Shown here: piece by piece, positions 16,645-24,069 of the stretch
How positions within the stretch are numbered: position 1 is the stretch's first letter
Layout of the letters: each line of letters starts with the position of its first letter
From: Brevibacterium sp. CCUG 69071
Lineage (GTDB): Bacteria > Actinomycetota > Actinomycetes > Actinomycetales > Brevibacteriaceae
Length of the DNA: 64,000 nucleotides
Assembly: GCF_021023135.1 (NCBI RefSeq)
Contig: NZ_PGFV01000010.1
Span: 1 to 64,000, forward strand
Reading direction: 5' to 3'
Translations under genes and position numbers: made by a program
Notes under the pieces: model-generated
Seen by the model: only the letters and a program-made list of their open reading frames with translations
The model's database searches: none
What the model was told of the DNA's origin: nothing

Positions 16645-17550
16645 GTGGACGAGACCGAGCCAGGCATCGTGAACGACACAGACACCCTCACCCCGGCGAC
16701 CCGCACCTGGGCCGGTGAGAGAGGGCGCCTGTTCGGCATCGCCTATCGGATCCTCGGCGATGCCGGCCATGCCGAGGATGTTGTCTCGGAGGTCGGCATC
16801 GCCGCGCTCGTCCATGAACGCGAAGCCACCGAGCCGATCGACTCGTGGTCCGCGTGGCTGACGACGGTGTGCGTGCGACGGGCCATCGATCACTCCCGCC
16901 ACCTTGCCACCGTCAAGGAGGACTACCCGGGGCCTTGGCTTCCCGAACCCATCGCGACCGATCAGCTGCCCGAGGACGCGGTTGCGAACAGGGAGCTGCT
17001 GTCTCTGTCGCTGCTCCACCTGGCCGAGCAGCTCTCCCCCGACGCTCGCGCCGCCTTCGTCCTCACTCGAGCCTTCGGCATGAGCACCGAGGAGGTCGCC
17101 GAGATCCTCGAGAAGCAGCCCGCCGCCATCCGCCAGATGATCTCCCGCGCCGCCCGCCGGTTGGATGCCGGCCGGGAGACGACTCGACCGGCGAATCGCA
17201 GGACGCTCGACCGCCTCGTCGATGCGATCCGCAGCGGCGATATGGCCACCTCGGTGCGCCTGCTGCTCTCCGACGATGCCGTGCTCTGGACCGATGGGGG
17301 CGGAAAGATCGCCTCGGCGCTCAACCCCGTCTTCGGTGCCGAGAAGATCGTCCGCTTCTTCGCTTCGGTGCTCACTCCCGGCGATCCGCACGGCCAGGAC
17401 GTCCGCGGCATCGTCGAGGTCAACGGCGGCCTGGCAATCGCACTCAGCCGAGACGGTCGCGACCGGATCCTCGATCTCGAACTCGATGCGGCCGGCCTCA
17501 TCCTCGGCCTGCGGATGGTGAACAATCCAGACAAGCTCGACCGGATCTGA
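16645..17550 (+). CDS. ECF41-group RNA polymerase sigma factor (SigJ-like)
   Basis: A 301-residue sigma factor with region 2 (LFGIAYRILGDAGHAEDVV), region 4 (AAFVLTRAFGMSTEEVAEIL) and a C-terminal SnoaL-like domain of about 100 residues. The ECF41 hallmarks are all present: WLPEP in the linker, DGGGK in the extension and NPDKL near the end. In this group the extension replaces an anti-sigma factor. The GTG start at 16645 is supported by TAGAGT ending 7 bases upstream, suggesting a leaderless transcript. It can also be co-transcribed with the preceding CMD-family gene, forming an autoregulatory loop. Confidence 0.93.
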   Translation: MDETEPGIVNDTDTLTPATRTWAGERGRLFGIAYRILGDAGHAEDVVSEVGIAALVHEREATEPIDSWSAWLTTVCVRRAIDHSRHLATVKEDYPGPWLPEPIATDQLPEDAVANRELLSLSLLHLAEQLSPDARAAFVLTRAFGMSTEEVAEILEKQPAAIRQMISRAARRLDAGRETTRPANRRTLDRLVDAIRSGDMATSVRLLLSDDAVLWTDGGGKIASALNPVFGAEKIVRFFASVLTPGDPHGQDVRGIVEVNGGLAIALSRDGRDRILDLELDAAGLILGLRMVNNPDKLDRI

Positions 17551-17574
17551 GGCGGGCCGAACTCTTCTCCCGCC
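17551..17574. terminator. Weak hairpin between the sigma factor and IclR genes
   Basis: GGCGGG immediately after the sigma factor stop pairs with CCCGCC 12 bases later. The two flanking genes converge here, so it may be a bidirectional terminator. The stem is only 6 bp with no U-run. Confidence 0.35.
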
Positions 17575-17606
17575 GAAACGAGCTGCGGCCCCGCTGGGAC
17601 TCGGTC

Positions 17607-18356
17607 CTACCGGTGGGTGACCTTGCGTTTGAGGCTGCGTGAGAGCAGGCCCGCCTCGTCGGCGAGGAGGCGACCGAACTCATCGTGGCGTTTGGCGATG
17701 CGCATCGTCGGGCCGGAGATGCCGACGGCCGCGACCACCCGGTCGTCGATGCCGAAGACAGGTGCGGCAAGGGCATCGAGACCAGCTTCGAATTCCTCGT
17801 GCACGAGCGCAAACCCACGTTCGCGCACCTCGGCGAGGTTGTCGGTCAGTTCCTTCCGGGACCCCAGGGTGTGCGGGGTGCGGCGCTCAAGGCGTCCGGT
17901 GGGCAGGGGGATGACATCGAAGGCGTACATGACCTTGCCCAGCGCCGAGCAGTGCGGCGGGACCTCGACGTCGACCCAGTTCGTGGCGCCGAGGACGAAG
18001 GTCGAATCGACCTGCGCGACCTGGACCACCCCGTTCGCACTCGGCACTGCGAGGTTGACCGTCTCGCCCGTCTCCTCGCTCAGTCGCTGCAGCGTCGGGT
18101 CGGCCGCGGAGACGAGGGTCTCTACCCGGTCGAAGCGGGAGGCATAGGTGGCGAACAGCGAGCCCCCGCGGTAGAGCCCGTCCCCGTCGCGCTCGACGAG
18201 CCCATTGCGTTCGAGAGCCGAGAGCAGGCGAGAGACCGTTGACCGAGCCAGCTCGGTGGACCCGACCACCTCGGTGTAGGAAATCGGGTCATCCGCCCTC
18301 ACCACCAGCGACAAGATCTCTGCCGCCCGGTCGATCGACTGGGTCCCATTGGTCAT
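17607..18356 (-). CDS. IclR-family transcriptional regulator
   Basis: Has the N-terminal winged helix of IclR proteins (SIDRAAEILSLVV, then LARSTVSRLLSALERNGLVERD) and the C-terminal effector domain with HCSALGKVMYA near residue 130 and AAVGISGP near 215. The ATG at 18356, preceded by GGAG, is preferred over a TTG three codons upstream that would sit on its own ribosome site. It is divergent from a second IclR gene across 119 bp containing CGAAACC and GGTTTCG arms. Target and effector are unknown; the neighbouring one-carbon genes are candidates. Confidence 0.88.
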   Translation of the reverse strand: MTNGTQSIDRAAEILSLVVRADDPISYTEVVGSTELARSTVSRLLSALERNGLVERDGDGLYRGGSLFATYASRFDRVETLVSAADPTLQRLSEETGETVNLAVPSANGVVQVAQVDSTFVLGATNWVDVEVPPHCSALGKVMYAFDVIPLPTGRLERRTPHTLGSRKELTDNLAEVRERGFALVHEEFEAGLDALAAPVFGIDDRVVAAVGISGPTMRIAKRHDEFGRLLADEAGLLSRSLKRKVTHR

Positions 18357-18475
18357 AGCGCTCAACTCCGTCGGGGAAAGATGCGCCGACGAACCCGTGG
18401 TTCGCCGACCGGATTCACCCTACCGCACACGAAACCGGCCTGTTCGGGTTATGTCATCTGGGATACGGTTTCGAA

Positions 18476-19276
18476 ATGAGCAACAGCAACGAGGCTGACG
18501 GCGGCCTCGATCACCCGCACACCGGCACCGTCCAATCGGTCGACCGCGCGGTCACAGTGCTCGAGGTCATCGCCCGCACCGGCCTCGTCGGAGTCACCGA
18601 CATCGCCGCCGAACTCGGCGTCCACAAGTCCACCGCCTCCCGCATCGTCACCACCCTCGAGGCACGCGGTCTGGTCGAACAGGATCAGCGCCGCGGAAAG
18701 TACCGGCTGGGCCTCGGCATCCTCCGCCTCGCAGGGGCCACGACCGCCCGCCTCGACATCGTCCAGGAGGCCTGCCCAATCACGAAGCTGCTCGCCGAGG
18801 CGACCGGGGAGACGATCAACATCGCCGTCCTCTCCGACGGCGCCGCCCGCTACCTCGACCAGGCCGCAGGCCCCGCCTCGGTGCAGAGCCACAACTGGGT
18901 CGGCCAGCGCATCCCCCTGCACGCGACTTCGAACGGCAAGGTCCTCCTCTCGGGCCTGAGCGAGAGCGGAATCCGCTCTGTCCTCGGCGCGAAGCTCAAG
19001 ACCTACACCCCACAGACGGTGGTGTCGGTCCCGACTCTGCTCGCCCAGATCGCCGCGGTGGTCGAGACCGGGTCCTCGGTCGTCGTCGACGAGCTCGAGG
19101 TCGGGCTGAGCGCAGTTTCGGCACCCGTGCGCAACGCCCACGGCGATGTCATCGCCTCGATCTCGGCCTCGGGACCGAGTTTCCGCTTCACCGACGAGAA
19201 GGTCGAATCCGCGCGGGAGCAGCTCATCCGCGCGGCCGCCGACATCTCCGCCCGCCTCGGCTGGCGCGAGCACTGA
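18476..19276 (+). CDS. IclR-family regulator of the downstream dehydrogenase operon
   Basis: A 266-residue IclR-type protein: helix-turn-helix ITDIAAELGVHKSTASRIV-like region near residues 40-60, then an effector-binding domain with HATSNGKVLLSGL near residue 143 and ISASGPSFR near 223. No ribosome site precedes the ATG, but TACGGT ends 6 bases before it, indicating a leaderless mRNA. It lies 193 bp upstream of the dehydrogenase-etfBA operon in the same direction; a perfect IclR-type dyad in that gap makes local control very likely. Confidence 0.9.
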   Translation: MSNSNEADGGLDHPHTGTVQSVDRAVTVLEVIARTGLVGVTDIAAELGVHKSTASRIVTTLEARGLVEQDQRRGKYRLGLGILRLAGATTARLDIVQEACPITKLLAEATGETINIAVLSDGAARYLDQAAGPASVQSHNWVGQRIPLHATSNGKVLLSGLSESGIRSVLGAKLKTYTPQTVVSVPTLLAQIAAVVETGSSVVVDELEVGLSAVSAPVRNAHGDVIASISASGPSFRFTDEKVESAREQLIRAAADISARLGWREH

Positions 19277-19408
19277 TTCGAGTCCCGCACCGGCCGAACG
19301 GCTCCGCCCGACCCCGCCAGACCGATCCTGCAACCGGCCGAAACACCCCTTGACACACCTCGGCGCCGGGAGGACGATCGACGTACCAAGTTCCACATCA
19401 CGCATCAC

Positions 19409-19425
19409 GTTGCGCAATACGCAAC
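19409..19425 (+). promoter_or_regulatory. IclR-type operator GTTGCG-N5-CGCAAC with upstream TTGACA
   Basis: A perfect 6-bp dyad with a 5-base A/T-rich centre lies 44 bp before the dehydrogenase start. The form matches operators described for IclR-family proteins in actinobacteria and proteobacteria. A TTGACA hexamer at 19350-19355 lies upstream; a -10 at 17-base spacing would be GACGAT, which is weak. The dyad would then sit just downstream of transcription start, a repressor position. Confidence 0.6.
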
Positions 19426-19469
19426 CGATGCTGTTGGAGGCAATGGCGCCTCCGGAGAGGAGCCAGTCG

Positions 19470-21983
19470 ATGGCTTCCATTCCCGCCCAGGCCAGCGTCG
19501 TCGTCATCGGCGCCGGTATCGTCGGCAACAGTCTCGTCCATCACCTCGCCGAGCTCGGCTGGACCGACATCGTCCAGGTCGACAAAGGCCCTCTGCCCAA
19601 TCCCGGCGGCTCGACCGGACACGCCTCGAACTTCATCTTCCCCGTCGACCATTCCCGCGAGATCACCGACCTCACCCTCGACAGCGTCCGCCAATACAAG
19701 GACCTCGAGGTCTTCACCGAATCCGGCGGCTTCGAGGTCGCCCGCACCGAGGAGAGGATGGAGGAGCTGCGCCGTCGGATTGCCTCGGCCCGCGCCTGGG
19801 GAATCGAATCGCACCTGGTCACCCCCGCCGAGGTGGTCGAGAAGGTTCCGTTCCTCGATCCCTCCGTCATCCTCGGCGCCTTCTGGTCCCCCGGCGTCGG
19901 CGTCGTCGACTCCGTGCGCGCCGGCACGATGATGCGCGAATCCGCGCAGTCCAAAGGCGCCCTGACGGTGGCGGCGAACACCGAGGTGACCGGCATCGAT
20001 GTCGAGAACGGCCAGGTCACCCGCGTGCACACCTCCAAGGGGGAGATCGCCACGGAGAGGGTCCTCGTCGCCTGCGGTGTGTGGAGTCCGCGGATTGCGG
20101 CCATGGCCGGTGCCGCGATCCCGCTGACCCCGGCCGTGCACCAGATGATCAGCGTCGGCCCGGTCCCCCAGCTGGCCGAACGACCGGGCGAGATCTCGTT
20201 TCCGATCGTGCGCGACATGGACACCTTCTGCTACGAACGCCAGCACGGTTCGGACATGGAGATCGGCTCCTACGCCCACCGTGCGATCCTCCACGACCCG
20301 GACGAGATCCCCTCGATCGAGGCCGCGAAGCTCTCCCCCACGGAGATGCCCTTCACCGATGAGGACTTCGATCCGCAGCTCGAACAGGCCCTCGAGCTCA
20401 TGCCCGAGGTGCTGTCGAATCCGGAGGTCGAAATCCGCTATGCGATCAACGGACTGCTCTCCCTGACCCCCGACGGAGCGCCGATCCTCGGAGAGTCACC
20501 CGAGGTCAGAGGCCTGTGGTCGGCGGCGGCCGTGTGGGTCAAGGAAGGTCCCGGCGTCGGCCGGGCGGTGGCCGAGTGGATGACGAACGGACTGCCCGAG
20601 ATCGACGTCCAGGGCGCAGACATCGCCCGCTTCCACTCCCACCAGCGCACCCGCGAACATGTCCGCGCCCGCACCTCGGAAGCCTTCAACAAGACCTACG
20701 GCATCGTCCACCCGGGCGAGCAGTGGGCCTCGGACCGCAATGTCCGCCTCTCCCCCATGCACTCCCTGCACGACGACCTCGGTGCCGTGTTCTTCGAAGC
20801 CGGCGGCTGGGAGCGCCCGCAGTGGTACGAATCGAATGCGCCTCTGCTCGAGGAGTTCGGCGAGGCCGTGATGGCCCGGACCAACGAATGGGACTCCCGC
20901 TGGTGGTCACCGATCATCAACGCCGAACACCTCGCCCTGCGCAGACGGGCCGGACTCATCGACCTCTCCAGCTTCGTCATCCTCGACATCTCCGGTCCCA
21001 CCGCCCTCGACGCCGTGCAGCGAGTGGCGCTGGCTCAGATGGATGTCGCGGTCGGCCGGGTCGTCTACACCCCGGTCCTCGACGAGGCCGGAGGATTCCG
21101 CTCGGACCTCACGATCATGCGCCTGGCCCACGACCGGTTCCGGGTCGTCACGGGTGCCGCCCACGGCATGGTCGACCGCAAATGGTTCGCCGACCGACTC
21201 CCCGACTCCGGAGCCGAGATCGCGGACCTCACCTCGGCGTATACGACGATCGGCCTCTGGGGGCCACGGGCCCGCGACATCCTCTCCCAGGTCACCACCG
21301 CCGACGTCTCACACGAAGGCTTCGGCTTCGGCACGTGCCGGACCATCCAGGTCGGCTCACTCGAGGTTCTCGCCTCGCGCATCTCCTACGTCGGCGACCT
21401 CGGCTGGGAGCTCTACGTGCCGATCGAGTCTGGGGCGAAGCTGTGGGACATGCTCACCGAGGCGGGTGCCGAGCACGGACTCGCCCCCGTCGGCCTCGGC
21501 GTCTACTCCACGACGGGACGGATCGAGAAGGGCTACCGGGCCTTCGGCGCCGAGCTCGACTCCGAACGCACCGTCGTCGAGGTCGGAATGAGCCGGCCGA
21601 AGGTCAAGGCCCAGGACTTCGAGGGCAGGGCGGCGCACCTGCGGCACCGGGACGAGGACCCCGAGACGGTCCTGTGTTCGCTCACGGTCGACGATCACAC
21701 TTCGGCGTCCGGGGAGAAGCGGTACATGCTCGGCGGCGAACCCATCGTCTCCCCCGACGGCGAACCGCTCATCGACGGGCACGGGCATCCGGCCTATGTC
21801 ACCTCGGCGGGGTCGGCGCCGAGCCTGGGCAAGCACGTCCTCATGGCCTTCCTCCCACCCGCCGAGGCGGTGCTTGGCAACCGCCTGGCCGTCGTCTACA
21901 TGGAGGAGCGGTATCCCGTGACCGTGGCCGCGGTCGACGCGACCCCGCTGTTCGACCCCGAGAACGCGAACATCAGGAGGTAG
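19470..21983 (+). CDS. Dimethylglycine/sarcosine dehydrogenase-like FAD-GcvT fusion protein
   Basis: An 837-residue two-domain enzyme. The N-terminal half is a DAO-type flavoprotein with VVVIGAGIVGNSLVHHLAELG and GSTGHASNF; the histidine in that motif aligns with the residue that carries covalent FAD in dimethylglycine dehydrogenase. The C-terminal half, from about residue 430, is a GcvT-type tetrahydrofolate domain with DLSSFVILDISGP and YVGDLGWELYVP. It would oxidatively demethylate a methylated amine, pass the one-carbon unit to THF and electrons to ETF, which is encoded next. GAGGAG precedes the chosen ATG. Exact substrate is unproven. Confidence 0.85.
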   Translation: MASIPAQASVVVIGAGIVGNSLVHHLAELGWTDIVQVDKGPLPNPGGSTGHASNFIFPVDHSREITDLTLDSVRQYKDLEVFTESGGFEVARTEERMEELRRRIASARAWGIESHLVTPAEVVEKVPFLDPSVILGAFWSPGVGVVDSVRAGTMMRESAQSKGALTVAANTEVTGIDVENGQVTRVHTSKGEIATERVLVACGVWSPRIAAMAGAAIPLTPAVHQMISVGPVPQLAERPGEISFPIVRDMDTFCYERQHGSDMEIGSYAHRAILHDPDEIPSIEAAKLSPTEMPFTDEDFDPQLEQALELMPEVLSNPEVEIRYAINGLLSLTPDGAPILGESPEVRGLWSAAAVWVKEGPGVGRAVAEWMTNGLPEIDVQGADIARFHSHQRTREHVRARTSEAFNKTYGIVHPGEQWASDRNVRLSPMHSLHDDLGAVFFEAGGWERPQWYESNAPLLEEFGEAVMARTNEWDSRWWSPIINAEHLALRRRAGLIDLSSFVILDISGPTALDAVQRVALAQMDVAVGRVVYTPVLDEAGGFRSDLTIMRLAHDRFRVVTGAAHGMVDRKWFADRLPDSGAEIADLTSAYTTIGLWGPRARDILSQVTTADVSHEGFGFGTCRTIQVGSLEVLASRISYVGDLGWELYVPIESGAKLWDMLTEAGAEHGLAPVGLGVYSTTGRIEKGYRAFGAELDSERTVVEVGMSRPKVKAQDFEGRAAHLRHRDEDPETVLCSLTVDDHTSASGEKRYMLGGEPIVSPDGEPLIDGHGHPAYVTSAGSAPSLGKHVLMAFLPPAEAVLGNRLAVVYMEERYPVTVAAVDATPLFDPENANIRR

Positions 21984-21985
21984 CG

Positions 21986-22813
21986 ATGGACATCCTCGTC
22001 TGTATAAAACGCGTCCCCGACATCGCCGGCACCGTCACCCTGAACGCGGCCGGCACCGACATCGACGAGTCCGGACTCGGCCACACCATGTCCTCCCACG
22101 AGGAGTGCGCGATCGAGTTGGCGATCCAGACCGCGGCAGCCACCGGCGGTGCGGTGACGGTGCTGACGCTGGGCCCCGCCGAGGCGGTCGAGCAGCTGCG
22201 GGCGGCCGTGGCCGTGGGCGCGCACGATGGGATCCTCGTCGAATCCGCGGATCCCGGCGCCTTCGGACCTGAGGGCATCGCACAGATCCTCGGCGATGTC
22301 GTCCGCGACCGCGCCGAGCAGGGTCAGTCCTTCGACCTCGTCCTCACCGGCAGCGATGCCGCCGACACCGGTGACTTCCAGGTCGGCATCCGTCTGGCCT
22401 ATGACCTGGGCTATCCGGTGCTGACGAACATCCAGACGCTGAGCCCGGGAGGCGAGGCCGGCGGGCCGGAGGCATCGGTCGGCTCGAACGACGGCGGCGC
22501 CGCCGCCGCGAGGATCGAAGCCCGCGGAATCGGCCCGAGCGGCACCGAGATCTTCGCCCTCGACCTGCCGGCGGTCGTCGCCGTCCAGGAGGGCGGGGTC
22601 GACCCTCGCTATCCCTCGATCACGGGGCGGATGAAGGCCAAACGGGCCCCGATCGTCGAATACGACGCTCCCGAGCCGGGGGCCGGCAACCCGCGCATCC
22701 GCCTCGAACTGCCGCCGGAGAAGACGAGGTCGGTGACCATCCTCGGCGACGGGCCGGACGCCGCACCCGCACTCGTCGACGTGCTCGAAGAGATCGGAGT
22801 GATCAGGCCATGA
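21986..22813 (+). CDS. etfB: Electron transfer flavoprotein beta subunit
   Basis: Starts with the canonical DILVCIKRVPD and continues with HTMSSHEECAIELAIQ, VTVLTLGP, TGSDAADTGDFQVGI and the signature AVVAVQEGGVDPRYPSITGRMKAKR near residue 195. It binds AMP and pairs with EtfA to take electrons from the dehydrogenase upstream and pass them to ETF-quinone oxidoreductase. The start follows the previous stop by two bases behind AGGAGGT, and the stop overlaps the etfA start, so translation is coupled. A short Gly/Ala-rich insertion lies near residues 152-170. Confidence 0.94.
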   Translation: MDILVCIKRVPDIAGTVTLNAAGTDIDESGLGHTMSSHEECAIELAIQTAAATGGAVTVLTLGPAEAVEQLRAAVAVGAHDGILVESADPGAFGPEGIAQILGDVVRDRAEQGQSFDLVLTGSDAADTGDFQVGIRLAYDLGYPVLTNIQTLSPGGEAGGPEASVGSNDGGAAAARIEARGIGPSGTEIFALDLPAVVAVQEGGVDPRYPSITGRMKAKRAPIVEYDAPEPGAGNPRIRLELPPEKTRSVTILGDGPDAAPALVDVLEEIGVIRP

Positions 22814-23862
22814 TTCTCGTCTACGTCGAAACCGATGTTTCGGGGCAGGTGCAGCTGACCTCCGCCGAGGCTCTCACCTTCGCCCGCACGAACGCCGAGG
22901 TGCTCACCCAGCTGGCCACCTCCACCCCACAACTACCTGACGGGGGCCCAGCCACCTCGCGCCACGTTGCTGAGGCCCCGTCAGGTAGCTCGGGGAGGGA
23001 TGATGGGGTGGAGGTTGCGCTCGTCGGGGAGCTGACCGAGGACGCCGTCGGACAGCTCAGCCGCCTCGGCGTGAGCACCATCCACCATCTCGAGCATCCC
23101 GATCTTCAGTCCTATTCGGCCGCGGCCTGGGCGCAGGCGATCCTCGACATCGCTCCGGAATCGGGCACCGTGTCGGCCTCAGGGACCCCGCGCGGGATGG
23201 AGCTCATGGCGCATCTTGCGGTCCGTGCGGGCGAGCGCATGGCCGCCAATGTCGTCGCCGTCGATGACGAGGGTCTGCTCCGGCAGGTGCACGGCGGAAC
23301 CGCCTTCGAACGGCTCCGCCTCGACGGTGACCTGCAGGTTCTCACCGTCGCCGGTCACGCCTGCAGCCCGGAAGAGGTCACGCCGACGACGCCGGAGATC
23401 TTCGATTACGAGCTCGAGATCGCCGAGGCGGACCTGCGTACCGCACTCGTGCGCACCGAGGTCGAGGCCACCGACGACACCTCCGGTCTGACCCAGGCCA
23501 GGGCCGTGGTCGGGGCCGGCCGGGGTGTCGGTTCTGAGACCGGATTCGGTGAGGTCCTCGAACTCGCCGACCACCTCGGCGGGGCCTTGGGCGTCTCCCG
23601 AGTCGTCACAGGGTTGGGCTGGCGCCCGCACTCCGAACAGGTCGGGCAGACCGGAAGCCGCATCGCCCCGGATGTCTATATCGCCTGCGGGATCTCCGGG
23701 GCGATCCAGCACATGGCCGGCGTCGACGGGGCCAAGACGCTCATCGCCATCAACACCGACGAGGAGGCGACGATGGTCCAGCGTGCCGACTACGCGATCA
23801 TCGGCGATCTCCACGAGGTCGTCGGCGCCGTCAACGAGGAGATCGTCCGGCGCCGCGGATGA
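22810..23862 (+). CDS. etfA: Electron transfer flavoprotein alpha subunit
   Basis: The FAD-binding C-terminal half is clear: VVGAGRGVGSETGF, GWRPHSEQVGQTG, VYIACGISGAIQHMAG and INTDEEATMVQRADYAIIGDLHEVV in order. The N-terminal half is more divergent and carries an extra segment around residues 38-62, rich in Pro, Gly, Ser and Asp, encoded by DNA with long inverted arms. Start overlaps the etfB stop (ATGA). A dedicated ETF next to the demethylating dehydrogenase indicates the operon is self-sufficient for electron transfer. Confidence 0.93.
   Translation: MILVYVETDVSGQVQLTSAEALTFARTNAEVLTQLATSTPQLPDGGPATSRHVAEAPSGSSGRDDGVEVALVGELTEDAVGQLSRLGVSTIHHLEHPDLQSYSAAAWAQAILDIAPESGTVSASGTPRGMELMAHLAVRAGERMAANVVAVDDEGLLRQVHGGTAFERLRLDGDLQVLTVAGHACSPEEVTPTTPEIFDYELEIAEADLRTALVRTEVEATDDTSGLTQARAVVGAGRGVGSETGFGEVLELADHLGGALGVSRVVTGLGWRPHSEQVGQTGSRIAPDVYIACGISGAIQHMAGVDGAKTLIAINTDEEATMVQRADYAIIGDLHEVVGAVNEEIVRRRG
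22933..22988. repeat. Inverted-repeat element inside etfA
   Basis: CTACCTGACGGGG at 22933-22945 and its exact complement CCCCGTCAGGTAG at 22976-22988 bracket a 30-bp centre within the etfA reading frame. The frame remains open across it, encoding about 19 residues not expected in EtfA. Eleven bases of the right arm, CCGTCAGGTAG, recur at 33-43 downstream of aceB. This suggests a dispersed palindromic element rather than native coding sequence. Confidence 0.65.
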
Positions 23863-24012
23863 GGCCGCTGCGAGCGTGGAACGGGCGGACCGCCTCGGCG
23901 AGGGGGCCGTGAGATTGAGCGTGCATCGCACCGCGGATTCAAGCTGAACCCGGATATAATCCGAATCAGCAGTGACCCCACGATGACCCCGAAACGACGG
24001 AAGGCGACGCAC

Positions 24013-24069
24013 ATGGTCTCTTCCACCGTGTCGCGCACCGGCCCCGCGAAAGCACCGGTCACCTCGTGA
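24013..24069 (+). CDS. Possible 18-residue leader ORF coupled to the sensor kinase
   Basis: An ATG with GGAAGG eight bases upstream opens an 18-codon frame (begins MVSSTVSRTG) that stops at the TGA overlapping the GTG start of the kinase (GTGA). The kinase GTG itself has no ribosome site, so it is probably translated by coupling to this small frame. A perfect TATAAT at 23955-23960 lies upstream. No sequence similarity suggests a function for the peptide itself. Confidence 0.45.
   Translation: MVSSTVSRTGPAKAPVTS

Noticed and set aside
20516..22813. A 765-codon frame running through the dehydrogenase into etfB, considered as a giant fusion
   Set aside because: Its first part is an out-of-frame Arg/Pro/His-rich translation of the dehydrogenase; only the etfB part, with its own start and ribosome site, is real.
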